64,000 bases of DNA, taken from assembly GCF_947500405.1 (NCBI RefSeq), contig NZ_CANMRY010000008.1:1-64000 (forward strand), written 5' to 3'. The notes below the pieces were generated by a model. It worked only from the letters and a program-made list of their open reading frames with translations. It was not told the DNA's origin and ran no database searches. Origin of the DNA: an uncultured Maribacter sp. Lineage in GTDB: Bacteria > Bacteroidota > Bacteroidia > Flavobacteriales > Flavobacteriaceae. Position numbers and translations under genes: made by a program. Below are positions 24,185 through 32,625 of this stretch, piece after piece. Numbering within the stretch: position 1 is the first letter of the stretch; each line of letters begins with the position of its first letter.

Positions 24185-25369
24185 ATGAACCCATCTTCAG
24201 TTGGCTGGATAGACAAGTATTTTCATCTTATTAAAGATGATGCAATGCCGTTTACTACATTTAGAGATTTGTATGGCGTTCTTAAAAAAACAGGATTTGT
24301 ATATGGCATTAACATTCGCATACCTAGAAAAATAGAGGCCGAACATAAGCTTACCGAGGATGAGTGCGCTAAAATTAACCTCCTAAATGCCCTCTATTAC
24401 ACTTATGTATTAGAAAAAAGAAGCACTGATACAGCACTATTTATTACAACCATTAATGCGTTTTATAAAGATTTAGAGATAAATCATGTTTCTTTCTGGG
24501 ATAAGTTTTTAAACACCAATAAGGAGTCTACTAAACTAGAAAAAATAATAGACTCTAGGGTTTATATAGATGATAATGTTATTAGTAAAACATTTAATAG
24601 TATTATTACCAACTCTTTCTTATATATTGATGTATTAACTTTTAAAAGGTATTTAACCAATACAGATAGCATAAGAATTTATGCTCAGAACATAGAATAT
24701 GTAGCAATAAATATTATTTACCACGCTTTAAATTCTAAAGAGAAAAACAAATCTGATGAAAAATTAGCCTCACTATTTAAAAACTCTTTGACATTTATTG
24801 ATGGTGAACAACACAATTTTGATGGCTCTTACAGAGACCAAATTCTAAATAATTTTATAGAATGGGAAAATAGATATTATTTAGAAATGGCTTGCCTTAC
24901 CGTTTGGGAAGATAAATCTTTAGAGTATAAAGAATCTATTTTTATTTACGGAATTGGTAAAGACTTAGGTTTTACTGACAAACAAATTTCTAGGTCTATA
25001 GAAGAAATCACCTCTTTTTTTGATAAAAATGCAAGTACAATTCCTTTCTTAAAAGACAATAATTTAGCAGTACAATTTTATGATAGCATGTCTAAAATTG
25101 TAAATAAATTAATTATTAGAAATAGTAAAAGGCTCCAAAAAGAGCTTTCTGAAAGCAAAGAATTAGTTGCTTTATTATCTAAATCTACTATTAAAGATTT
25201 AAGTCCGGAAGAGAAGAAAAAGGTACAAAATCAGCTATTAGATATTTGTAAAAGTGTTCCTTCTTTAGCCATTTTTATGCTTCCAGGAGGAGCGGTTTTA
25301 TTGCCTATTTTTATCAAATTAATTCCCAAATTATTACCTTCTTCTTTTGATGAAAACAGAGTAGAATAA
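24185..25369 (+). CDS. LETM1-related protein
   Basis: 394-aa protein, largely alpha-helical and charged. Its C-terminal end, DICKSVPSLAIFMLPGGAVLLPIFIKLIPKLLPSSF (described in two parts: a short helix and a Pro-bounded hydrophobic segment), is the hallmark of LETM1-like proteins, whose mitochondrial relatives act in cation/proton exchange and ribosome binding. The N-terminal 250 residues show no recognised domain; the acidic helices around residues 240-290 are TerB-like in pattern. It is anchored by the single C-terminal hydrophobic segment. Function in Bacteroidota is unknown. Confidence 0.75.
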   Translation: MNPSSVGWIDKYFHLIKDDAMPFTTFRDLYGVLKKTGFVYGINIRIPRKIEAEHKLTEDECAKINLLNALYYTYVLEKRSTDTALFITTINAFYKDLEINHVSFWDKFLNTNKESTKLEKIIDSRVYIDDNVISKTFNSIITNSFLYIDVLTFKRYLTNTDSIRIYAQNIEYVAINIIYHALNSKEKNKSDEKLASLFKNSLTFIDGEQHNFDGSYRDQILNNFIEWENRYYLEMACLTVWEDKSLEYKESIFIYGIGKDLGFTDKQISRSIEEITSFFDKNASTIPFLKDNNLAVQFYDSMSKIVNKLIIRNSKRLQKELSESKELVALLSKSTIKDLSPEEKKKVQNQLLDICKSVPSLAIFMLPGGAVLLPIFIKLIPKLLPSSFDENRVE

Positions 25370-25556
25370 CATTGCTTTTTTGCTTTAAAAGACCTTTTTT
25401 TACCTGCCAATATTTTACAAAAAAAGAAAGGTTTATAAATTTATTATCAACAGTAAACTGATTTATTTGCCTTTTAAAAAGCATAAAAAAAGGGCTTAAA
25501 AATCTTTGTTTTTTATAAGGTAATTAATTGTATATTTAAACTTCTTAAAAAAGACG

Positions 25557-25583
25557 TTTTTTTACCTCAAAACAGTAAAAAAA
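25557..25583. terminator. Possible bidirectional terminator, AT-only stem
   Basis: Perfect 9-bp stem TTTTTTTAC (25557-25565) / GTAAAAAAA (25575-25583) with a 9-base loop, between the convergent LETM1-like and LytTR genes. Stem stability is low because nearly all pairs are A-T. The rest of 25370-25645 is AT-rich with no gene. Confidence 0.4.
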
Positions 25584-25645
25584 GGCACTATAAGAAAAAA
25601 CTATAGTTATTGTTAAAGATCACACTTCCAGAATATTAACAAAAA

Positions 25646-26401
25646 TTACTCTAACCAAAGCTTAAAGTCTTTTACTTTTTCTCTACTCACTATAATTTCT
25701 TGCTCATTATAGTGATTTACCTTTATTTGCAACCTAGAATTTGTATAAGAAACAATATCTTTTATATGATTTATGTTCACATAAAATTTTCTACTAACTC
25801 TAAAAAACGTTTTTGGTTCTAGCTCGTTTTCCAAATTTTCTAAGGTAATATCTAAGAGGTAATTTCTACCGTCTAAAGTTGCGGCATAGGTTCCTTTATT
25901 TTCGCTATAAAAACACTCTACCTCATCCGCATTTATAATCTTTAAATGCTGCCCTACTCTAGCGGTAAATCTTTTTTTATATTCACGCTCTAATGGGTTT
26001 ACCAAAAGCTTTTTAATATCCTCAAAATCTAAAGCTAATTTTTCTGGTTCTGGTTTTAGGTTTCTATATTTTTTTACTGCAACCTCTAACTCTTCATCAT
26101 CAATTGGTTTTAATAAATAATCTATGCTATTTAATTTAAATGCTTGTAATGCATATTCATCATAAGCCGTTGTAAAAATTATAGCACTCTTAATTTCTAT
26201 AGTTTCAAAAATTTCAAAAGACAATCCGTCCGATAATTGAATATCTAAAAAAATTAAGTCGGGATGTTCATTCTCATTAAACCATAAAATGGATTCTTCT
26301 ACAGAATGTAACATGGTAGAAACCTCTACACCTAATTCACTTAACAACCTAGATAATCTTCTTGCTGCAGGTTTTTCGTCTTCTATTATAATTACATTCA
26401 T
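25646..26401 (-). CDS. LytTR-family response regulator
   Basis: 251 aa. Receiver domain at about 1-118: MNVIIIEDEKPAARRL (acidic pocket), the phosphorylation site in LIFLDIQLSDG (Asp about 55), TTAYDEYALQAF and the invariant Lys in LLKPID. LytTR DNA-binding domain at about 150-250: RVGQHLKIINADEVECFYSENKGTY, FFRVSRKFYVN and ISREKV-type end. It is the last gene of the minus-strand cluster that starts with a LytS-type kinase, its likely partner, with the 2TM genes in between. Confidence 0.93.
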   Translation of the reverse strand: MNVIIIEDEKPAARRLSRLLSELGVEVSTMLHSVEESILWFNENEHPDLIFLDIQLSDGLSFEIFETIEIKSAIIFTTAYDEYALQAFKLNSIDYLLKPIDDEELEVAVKKYRNLKPEPEKLALDFEDIKKLLVNPLEREYKKRFTARVGQHLKIINADEVECFYSENKGTYAATLDGRNYLLDITLENLENELEPKTFFRVSRKFYVNINHIKDIVSYTNSRLQIKVNHYNEQEIIVSREKVKDFKLWLE

Positions 26402-26407
26402 AATGTT

Positions 26408-26755
26408 CTAATTATATTTTTCAAAAGAATCTTCTTCTTTCATTATTTTTTTAATTCTGCGCTCTTCCCACTTTCTTGGAGATTTATTTTTAAAAACAAA
26501 TAACCATATCCCTCTTATAAATAAAATAATAGCAATGATTACAGGTGTACTCCATAAAGTCCAATTTACCCATTTTAAAATATGCTCATTATCTAAACCT
26601 CTATCAATAAACAATTGCAAAATACTATCATTCAAGAAAAATAAAAGAGTTGAAAAAATTAATAAACGTACTATAGAAAGGTAAAACTTTCGTTCGGTTT
26701 TAACCCTATCCATAGCTTTCTCATACTTTTCTTCTTTTATACTTCTATGCGCCAT
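26408..26755 (-). CDS. 2TM-domain protein, copy 5
   Basis: 115 aa: a charged N-terminal helix (YEKAMDRVKTERKFY), two membrane helices (about 32-48 and 64-88), then the family tail PRKWEERRIKKIMKEE. This is the 2TM domain (PF13239 type) found beside histidine kinases in Flavobacteria; function unknown. It lies 6 bp before the LytTR gene. Confidence 0.85.
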   Translation of the reverse strand: MAHRSIKEEKYEKAMDRVKTERKFYLSIVRLLIFSTLLFFLNDSILQLFIDRGLDNEHILKWVNWTLWSTPVIIAIILFIRGIWLFVFKNKSPRKWEERRIKKIMKEEDSFEKYN

Positions 26756-27063
26756 TAGTTATATTTTTCTAGCTTCTCTCCTTCATCTTTCATGAACTTC
26801 TTAATCTGGCGTTCTTCCCACTTTCTAAAAGACCAAGGAAGCAAAGTTCTTATTCCTAATCCTTGCAAAACAATAATTAACCACCAAACTATTGGAATTA
26901 ACCTATAAATCCACCCAACAAACTCTGGAGCTCCATAATCTTGCATTTTAAAAGAAAACCATAGCATAACAAAACTACCTACAGTAGATAAAGCTATAAA
27001 ATAATACCAATTTTTAAGATTCTTGACTTTCTTTCTTGCTCTATTAATTTTAGTATTTTCCAT
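26755..27063 (-). CDS. 2TM-domain protein, copy 4
   Basis: 102 aa with the same plan: basic ARKKVKNLKNWYYF, two membrane helices (about 21-38, 48-70), and tail SFRKWEERQIKKFMKDE. Its final base overlaps the start of copy 5 by 1 bp. Its closest relative by eye is copy 3 (RKKVK-xLKxWY), suggesting recent tandem duplication. Confidence 0.85.
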   Translation of the reverse strand: MENTKINRARKKVKNLKNWYYFIALSTVGSFVMLWFSFKMQDYGAPEFVGWIYRLIPIVWWLIIVLQGLGIRTLLPWSFRKWEERQIKKFMKDEGEKLEKYN

Positions 27064-27371
27064 TACTTATATTTTGCAATTTTATTTTCTTCGTCTTCTA
27101 ATATTTTTTTTAACTGACGTTCTTCCCAATTTTTAAAGAACCCTGGGAGTTTATTAAAAATAATTAATCCCTTAAATAGTATAATAAGTGCCCAAATAAC
27201 TGGCCCAATCATTACTAACCAACTCCATTTTTCTGGCGTTCCAATGTTTATTAAATAAACTCTAAACCAAGACAAACAAATAGTTCCTAGTATTGCAAAT
27301 ACAATAAGTATATACCAATGCTTAACTGCCTTTACCTTCTTCTTAGCTAATTGTAATTTTTGATTTTCCAT
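27063..27371 (-). CDS. 2TM-domain protein, copy 3
   Basis: 102 aa: AKKKVKAVKHWYILIV, two membrane helices (about 18-38, 48-70), and tail FFKNWEERQLKKILEDE. It overlaps its neighbours on both sides by 1 bp, so it is co-translated in the array. Confidence 0.85.
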   Translation of the reverse strand: MENQKLQLAKKKVKAVKHWYILIVFAILGTICLSWFRVYLINIGTPEKWSWLVMIGPVIWALIILFKGLIIFNKLPGFFKNWEERQLKKILEDEENKIAKYK

Positions 27372-27709
27372 TATCTAAATTTTTCGGATTCCCGTCTATC
27401 TTCTTCCATAAATTTCTGAATCTGTTTTTCTTCCCAATCTCTTCCAAATAAAGGATTTAAAGAAAATATTTTAATAGTATGAAAAAACAAACCTATTCCC
27501 CAGAAAGCCCAAATAGCAAATGTGTTAAAATCAAAAAATGCTTCACTAAAGGTTTCTCCATTATTTATATTGCCAATAATCTTTGCAACAGAGATAAAGG
27601 TATTTACCGCTATATAAGCCGCTAAATGCCCGTAATATCCTTTTAAATCGGCTACTCGTTTTTTAGCTTTACGTAGTTTTTCTCTTTGACTTCCCTCTTT
27701 TATCTCCAT
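27371..27709 (-). CDS. 2TM-domain protein, copy 2
   Basis: 112 aa: LRKAKKRVADLKGYYGHLAAY, two membrane helices, and tail LFGRDWEEKQIQKFMEED. The YYGHLAAYIAVN string is close to the kinase-fused copy (FYGNLIAYCIII). Its start overlaps the end of copy 1 by 10 bp. Confidence 0.85.
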   Translation of the reverse strand: MEIKEGSQREKLRKAKKRVADLKGYYGHLAAYIAVNTFISVAKIIGNINNGETFSEAFFDFNTFAIWAFWGIGLFFHTIKIFSLNPLFGRDWEEKQIQKFMEEDRRESEKFR

Positions 27710-28002
27710 AAGTCATTTTTTTTATCTTCATTCATGTATTCTTTGATCTTGCGCTCTTCCCAACTAGTGCTGAAAAAAGTACCATATCCAAAAACCTTAA
27801 TAGCCTTAAAAACCAGTCCAATACCCCAACCAAAAGCAGCCCATAAAAACCAGGCGTATTGCCATTTATTTGTCCAATAATTAATGGCTCCTAAAAAAAG
27901 AATAAATACAACATAAGATATTAGACTTGTATAAAATTTTCTTTGCGCATCTACTTTTTCCTTAGCTCTTAAATATTTACTTTCTGTTTCTAAATTTTTC
28001 AT
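27700..28002 (-). CDS. 2TM-domain protein, copy 1
   Basis: 100 aa: KYLRAKEKVDAQRKFYTSLISYVVF, a second helix around AWFLWAAFGWGIGLVFKAIKVFGY, and tail FFSTSWEERKIKEYMNED. The AKEKV start and GYG-x-F-x3-WEERK tail are shared with the broken copy upstream. Confidence 0.87.
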   Translation of the reverse strand: MKNLETESKYLRAKEKVDAQRKFYTSLISYVVFILFLGAINYWTNKWQYAWFLWAAFGWGIGLVFKAIKVFGYGTFFSTSWEERKIKEYMNEDKKNDLWR

Positions 28003-28058
28003 AAGGTTGGTTTTTTTTATATTGGAGTAATTATTTTTAAATATTAAATATTTAAGAA

Positions 28059-28338
28059 CTACCCTTCTTTACTCATATATTCTTTTAATCTTTTCTCTTC
28101 CCAATTTTTACCTAAAAAAGGGGTATAACCAAACACTTGCATTCCGTGTAAAACAACTCCTAAACCCCATCCCATTGCCAGAAAAATAACCCAAACAAAA
28201 CCTGTTGTTGCGTAGTTAAGTATTGCTAACATTAGTATTGTTATGCAGTACGCAGTTAGGTTAGAATAAAAAACCTTTCTCCGCTTGTACTTTCTCTTTT
28301 GCTCTTAAATATCTAGTTTCTTTACTTAAAGTATCCAT
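28059..28338 (-). pseudogene. Frameshifted 2TM-domain gene
   Basis: Starting at the ATG at 28338, the frame reads MDTLSKETRYLRAKEKVQAEKGFLF and stops. Moving one base restores YSNLTAYCITILMLAILNYATTGFV, then GWGLGVVLHGMQVFGYTPFLGKNWEEKRLKEYMSKEG and a stop at 28059. A single-base change in the AAAGGTTTTTTA run explains it. The second half is very close to the 2TM domain of the adjacent kinase (LHGMQVFGY versus VHGMEAFGY), so it probably came from it by duplication. Confidence 0.85.
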
Positions 28339-28442
28339 AATTTTGTTTTATTATTTTTTACTTCAAATTTCCTGTAAAACTTTTCTATTTCTAAATATGA
28401 ATTTCCGAATTGTTATCTTTTATGGATGAATTGTAAAAAAGG

Positions 28443-29777
28443 TTATTCCTTATCCTCCATATACTCTCTTAACTTACGTTCTTCCCAATTTTTTCCCCAA
28501 AGTGGATTGTAACCAAATGCCTCCATGCCATGAACAACAATACCAAACCCCCATCCTAAAGTTGGGAAAATTATCCAAGGGAAACTAGTTGTATTATAAT
28601 TTAAAATTGCAAGCATCGGTATAATTATACAATACGCTATTAAGTTTCCATAAAAACCTTTTATTGCCTCTACCCGCTCTTTTGCTTTTTGATATCTTTT
28701 ATCCTCTATATAAGACTCTTGCTCTTCCATTACCGTTACCTTTTTAGTAAGCATAGGTAATTGTACACTGAAAACCGAAGCGGCTTTATCTATTACAACT
28801 CTTCTGTCTGTTAAAATACCATAGCGTTCTTGAATATTAACCAGCCCAACTCCACTACTTTTTTTAACCACTCTTTTTTCTTGAATATTGTTGGATACGC
28901 AAAGATTTCCTTCTTCTTCAAAAACTCTTATAGACAATGGTTTATCTGCTGTAACTACATTGTGCTTTACTGCATTTTCTAGCAGTAATTGTAAAGACAA
29001 AGGCACAATTTTAGCTTCGGAATCTGAACAACTATCTGGTATATCTAAAATTATACTATCCTCGAACCTCATTTTTAATAATTTAATGTAGGTTTTAGCA
29101 AAATTTAATTCTTCATCTACAGACACTAAATCTTTGTTCTTCTGTTCTAGCACATATCTATAGACTTTAGAAAGTGACGTTGTAAACTTTTGTGCTTGGT
29201 ATGGATCTTCTTCTATTAAGCTTGTTAAGACGTTTAAACTATTAAACAGAAAATGCGGGTCTAACTGGTTTTTTAAAGCATCAAATTTTGCGGAAGCCGT
29301 TCCAGCAATTATTTTTTGTTCTTTTACTTTATTTTCTTGCCTATTCTTATAATACCAAATAGCATAAAAAACCAATGAAATAACTATAGAAATTAACATA
29401 GACATTCTATACTCTTCTATATGCTGTCTTCCAAAAAAGTTCCAAAAAGACAACTTATAAATGCCTACTTCTATAATTAAGTTAGAAACAAACACTCCCA
29501 ATAAAGAAAATAAAACGTTTCCTAGAATAGCTATCAAAAATCTTTTTACCGTAAAAAGGTTATTTTCAAAAGCCTTAATATGGTATTCTACCCAATAGGC
29601 ATTAGCAAAATAAAGCACCAAGGAAAAAATCATATTTTTCCAATACTCTCTCCAAGCCATTTCTACATTAAATTCTGGAGAAATGGAGCCCGTAATGTAA
29701 TATACTGCAATAAAAACTATATATATTAAAGTTCCAATAAGTATAGCTCTTCCAAGGTGTTTTAAAAAATCTTGCAT
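28443..29777 (-). CDS. LytS-type sensor histidine kinase with C-terminal 2TM domain
   Basis: 444-aa membrane kinase. Four N-terminal membrane helices (about 12-30, 46-64, 80-100, 125-143). His_kinase domain with the phospho-acceptor in LDPHFLFNSLN (His about 172). HATPase-type region with LSLQLLLENAVKHN (N-box) and SSGVGLVNIQERYG (G-box). After residue 360 a complete 2TM domain is appended: YQKAKERVEAIKGFYGNLIAY, two helices, and NPLWGKNWEERKLREYMED. The fused domain shows that 2TM proteins act with this kinase. The cognate regulator is most likely the LytTR protein at the array's end. Confidence 0.92.
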   Translation of the reverse strand: MQDFLKHLGRAILIGTLIYIVFIAVYYITGSISPEFNVEMAWREYWKNMIFSLVLYFANAYWVEYHIKAFENNLFTVKRFLIAILGNVLFSLLGVFVSNLIIEVGIYKLSFWNFFGRQHIEEYRMSMLISIVISLVFYAIWYYKNRQENKVKEQKIIAGTASAKFDALKNQLDPHFLFNSLNVLTSLIEEDPYQAQKFTTSLSKVYRYVLEQKNKDLVSVDEELNFAKTYIKLLKMRFEDSIILDIPDSCSDSEAKIVPLSLQLLLENAVKHNVVTADKPLSIRVFEEEGNLCVSNNIQEKRVVKKSSGVGLVNIQERYGILTDRRVVIDKAASVFSVQLPMLTKKVTVMEEQESYIEDKRYQKAKERVEAIKGFYGNLIAYCIIIPMLAILNYNTTSFPWIIFPTLGWGFGIVVHGMEAFGYNPLWGKNWEERKLREYMEDKE

Positions 29778-29787
29778 CTATTTTTCT

Positions 29788-30411
29788 TTATTTTCCACAG
29801 TCTTTAGCTATCATTTCTGCTCTGTCTTTTCCCCAATTAGGATGAAACTCTGACTCTGGCTTAAAGTTAGCAAAAAGTTCCAAAGCACGTTCTACTTCTT
29901 TACAGTAAGGCGCAGTATCTTGTCCAAAATATTTTGCAGACCCCATATCCCATTCTGCTTTAGAAAAAACAACTCTTGGATTATCTGGAGCAATCGCTAA
30001 TGCTTTTTGGTATAAAGCAACTATTTCTGGAGACAATGTCATACCATAACTAGCGCCATCAAAAACAACATAGGCAGTGTGTATCATAGCTTGTTGTATT
30101 ATAATTTCTGGATTATTTGGTGATATTGCTTTGGCAATATCTACAAACTCTTGTGCTTTTTCCAACTGCTTTACCAGCTTTTCTTTATCCTTTTCCCCAA
30201 AAGATGCTACTGTATTTACTTGTGCAGCGTAATAAGCCGGCAACCAGTTATCTATTTCTGCTGTAGAAATACGCTCAAAAAGATTAGAAGCTTCGATAAT
30301 TTTACCTTCTCCCCAAAATCCAAAAGCTTTTTGCATTCCTGTTTTATACTGGTCTTGTGCAAAAGTTAGTGCCGAAATAAATACTACTAAAATTGTAATT
30401 AATTTTTTCAT
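29788..30411 (-). CDS. Secreted TPR-like protein
   Basis: 207 aa with signal peptide (KKLITILVVFISALTFAQ), then helical hairpins of tetratricopeptide type. Examples are AKAISPNNPEIIIQQAMIHTAY and YQKALAIAPDNPRVVFSKAEWDMG (canonical A/G-x-P-x-N/D-P pattern). The C-terminal part (APYCKEVERALELF, FHPNWGKDRAEMIAKDC) has a Cys pair. The gene stops 10 bp before the kinase start and is probably co-transcribed with it. Specific function unknown. Confidence 0.8.
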   Translation of the reverse strand: MKKLITILVVFISALTFAQDQYKTGMQKAFGFWGEGKIIEASNLFERISTAEIDNWLPAYYAAQVNTVASFGEKDKEKLVKQLEKAQEFVDIAKAISPNNPEIIIQQAMIHTAYVVFDGASYGMTLSPEIVALYQKALAIAPDNPRVVFSKAEWDMGSAKYFGQDTAPYCKEVERALELFANFKPESEFHPNWGKDRAEMIAKDCGK

Positions 30412-30445
30412 GATTGTTCGTTTTTTAATTGTTGATTTTTATTAA

Positions 30446-30862
30446 TTATAAATTGATGATTTGCTTCACTGTATTCTCTTTTACTTCAAATTTGGCATCT
30501 TCCCATTTTGGAGGACCAAACATAGCAGGGGCGTTATTAGAACTACCTGTATCTTCTGAAGGGATTCCTAAAAAATTAGTCTTTAATTTTCCATCCTTAT
30601 CTTCATCATGAAAAACCGATATAGCATATATTCCTTCTGGAATGTCTATAAAAGTTGCTATACTCTTTCCTTCCAAAATTTTGGCAACTGCTCCTTTGTA
30701 TTTTTTTTTAAGCCACAACTCTTCTGAATTATACAACCCAACAAGTACTTGGCCGTTAGAATTATCAATATCTTGTATCTCTACCTCTATTGTAGTAAGT
30801 TTCTCTTGAGCAACAACTATTGCTGCCACTAATACGAAAATGATGGTAATAATTTTTTTCAT
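30446..30862 (-). CDS. DUF2141 secreted protein
   Basis: 138 aa: signal peptide (KKIITIIFVLVAAIVVAQ), then a DUF2141 beta-sandwich: LTTIEVEIQDIDNSNGQVLVGLYNS, IPEGIYAISVFHDEDKDGKLKTNFLGIP and the SEDTGSSNNAPAMFGPPKWEDAKFEV end that marks the family. Secreted, role unknown. It is upstream of the TPR/kinase genes with a 34-bp gap. Confidence 0.9.
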   Translation of the reverse strand: MKKIITIIFVLVAAIVVAQEKLTTIEVEIQDIDNSNGQVLVGLYNSEELWLKKKYKGAVAKILEGKSIATFIDIPEGIYAISVFHDEDKDGKLKTNFLGIPSEDTGSSNNAPAMFGPPKWEDAKFEVKENTVKQIINL

Positions 30863-30984
30863 GATGCATGTTTTTTTTGATTAACACTTCAAAGATGAAG
30901 CAATCCTACACCATAAATAAAAAAGAAAGACTGAACTGTTATATTACAGTACCCAATTGTATAACTTAAAGAATTACTAGAAAC

Positions 30985-31968
30985 TTATAGCTTATGATAT
31001 GCCTGTAGTATGTTTTCTATTTTTTGTTCTTCTTCTGGACTAATTACTTTATGCTCTGGATTAGCATTAAACCAATTAATAGTTTTTACAATACCTTCTG
31101 AGAAAGGAATAGTTGCTTTAAAACCAGGAACAAACATTTTTATTTTACTATTATCAAATAGCACACTTTCTGCTTTATCTGCTAACAAAGTTCCAGTAAA
31201 AGACGGCTCTACTTTACAAATAAAGTCCGAAGCTATATGAACAATATTAGCTTCTTTCCCTAATGCATTTGCTAAAATCTTATAAATCATATTCCAACTT
31301 AGTATTTCCTCAGAAGTTATATGAAAAGCATGCCCTATAGCTGGCATTAAACCCAAAAGACCAACAAAACCTTTTGCAAAATCACTGGCATGAGTTACTG
31401 TCCAGATAGATGTACCGTCACCATGTACAATAATTTCTTTCCCTTTTAAAATTCTATCCACAGTATTATAATATCTAAAACCTCCTATAGCAATAGGAAA
31501 TACTGTATCATAGGTTAAAGAAGGGCGTACTATAGTCATAGGAAAGCCTTCTTCTCTGTATGCTTTTTGTAAACGGTATTCGCACAATATTTTATTCTGA
31601 GAATATTCCCACAAACTGTTAGAAAGTGGTGTAGATTCTGTTATTACAGGGCAACTTAAAGGGGTTTGGTAACAAGATGCAGAGCTAATAAAAATATACT
31701 GTTTTGTTTTTCCTTTAAAAAGAGCTATGTCTCTTTCTATGTCTTCTGGAATAAAGGCTATCCAATTTACAACAACATCCCATTCGTGTTTTTGCAATTC
31801 TAATAATTCTTCCGGTTTATTTATATCTCCAATAATAGATTTTACTCCCGTAATGTCTACTTTAGATTTTCCTCTATTTAAAACATATAAATCTATTCCT
31901 CTGCTTATAGTTAGTTTACTAGATTCTTTACTAATATTCCCTGTACCCCCTATAAACAAAACTTTCAT
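30985..31968 (-). CDS. NAD-dependent epimerase/dehydratase-family protein
   Basis: 327-aa extended SDR. The Rossmann start is MKVLFIGGTGNISKESSKL (GGTGNIS cofactor loop), then VVNWIAFIP and FISSASCYQTP. The usual YxxxK appears as YSQNKILCEYRL. The substrate side has FHITSEEILSWNMIYKILANALG. This NAD-binding group includes CSP41-like and UDP-glucose epimerase-like proteins; the substrate is not determinable here. It is transcribed away from the Lrp gene's end and lies 40 bp from it. Confidence 0.83.
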   Translation of the reverse strand: MKVLFIGGTGNISKESSKLTISRGIDLYVLNRGKSKVDITGVKSIIGDINKPEELLELQKHEWDVVVNWIAFIPEDIERDIALFKGKTKQYIFISSASCYQTPLSCPVITESTPLSNSLWEYSQNKILCEYRLQKAYREEGFPMTIVRPSLTYDTVFPIAIGGFRYYNTVDRILKGKEIIVHGDGTSIWTVTHASDFAKGFVGLLGLMPAIGHAFHITSEEILSWNMIYKILANALGKEANIVHIASDFICKVEPSFTGTLLADKAESVLFDNSKIKMFVPGFKATIPFSEGIVKTINWFNANPEHKVISPEEEQKIENILQAYHKL

Positions 31969-32008
31969 ACCCTAACTCCTTTATTTTTACTATTTTACTT
32001 TTCTAAAA

Positions 32009-32470
32009 TTACATAGGAACTGCATAAGATTGTTTTATAACTCCTATAACAAAAGTACTATGCGCACTTCCTATATTCTCTATATCTCCCAAGCTATTAA
32101 TAACAAAATCCTGATAATGTTTCATATCCTTTACCATTATCTTTAATTTAAAGTCATAATCGCCAGAAATATTATAACACTCCGTTACCTCTTTTAACGC
32201 AACAATATCTTCCACAAATTTATTACCAATTGCCTTGGTATGCTGCTTTAGTGTAATATTACAAAAAACAATGAGTTCTCTATTTAATTTATCGGCATTT
32301 AATAAAGCAACATATTGCTTTATATATCCTTCTTTTTCTAATTTCTTAACACGTTCATACACTGGCGTAGGAGACAAATTTACCAAAGCTGCTAGCTCTT
32401 TTGTGGTAATATTAGAATTTTCTTGAAGGTGTTTTAACAATTGAATATCGGTTACATCTAAATTTTCCAT
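32009..32470 (-). CDS. Lrp/AsnC-family transcriptional regulator
   Basis: 153 aa: N-terminal HTH (LDVTDIQLLKHLQENSNITTKELAALVNLSPTPVYERVKKLEKEGYI) and C-terminal RAM/AsnC effector domain (VFCNITLKQHT, ALKEVTECYNISGDYDFKLKIMVKDMKHYQDFV, GSAHSTFVIGVIKQSYAVPM). These proteins are amino-acid-responsive. It is divergent from metE across a 155-bp intergenic region with an inverted repeat, so control of methionine synthesis is a good inference. Confidence 0.93.
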   Translation of the reverse strand: MENLDVTDIQLLKHLQENSNITTKELAALVNLSPTPVYERVKKLEKEGYIKQYVALLNADKLNRELIVFCNITLKQHTKAIGNKFVEDIVALKEVTECYNISGDYDFKLKIMVKDMKHYQDFVINSLGDIENIGSAHSTFVIGVIKQSYAVPM

Positions 32471-32551
32471 AGATAAATTTTCTTTGGGGGTTAATATTCC
32501 ATCAGAATAATAAAAATTACATCTTCAAATATACTACTTAATAGTTAAATA

Positions 32552-32602
32552 ATCTTATTTAAAAATAAATTATAAGATAAATAATCTTTACATATAGATT
32601 TG
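32552..32602 (+). promoter_or_regulatory. metE promoter and candidate Lrp operator
   Basis: Inverted repeat ATCTTAT (32552-32558) / ATAAGAT (32572-32578), with a further ATAATCTT copy at 32581-32588. It is followed by a perfect Bacteroidota -7 element TAGATTTG (32595-32602), 24 bp before the metE ATG. The repeats lie where an AsnC-type regulator would bind. No clear -33 TTG is seen, and no SAM riboswitch fold was recognised. Confidence 0.5.
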
Positions 32603-32625
32603 TATAGAATTTATATCTATACATA

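Noticed and set aside
25370..25645. Small RNA gene in the AT-rich spacer
   Set aside because: Only weak A-T hairpins and no promoter pair to support a transcript.
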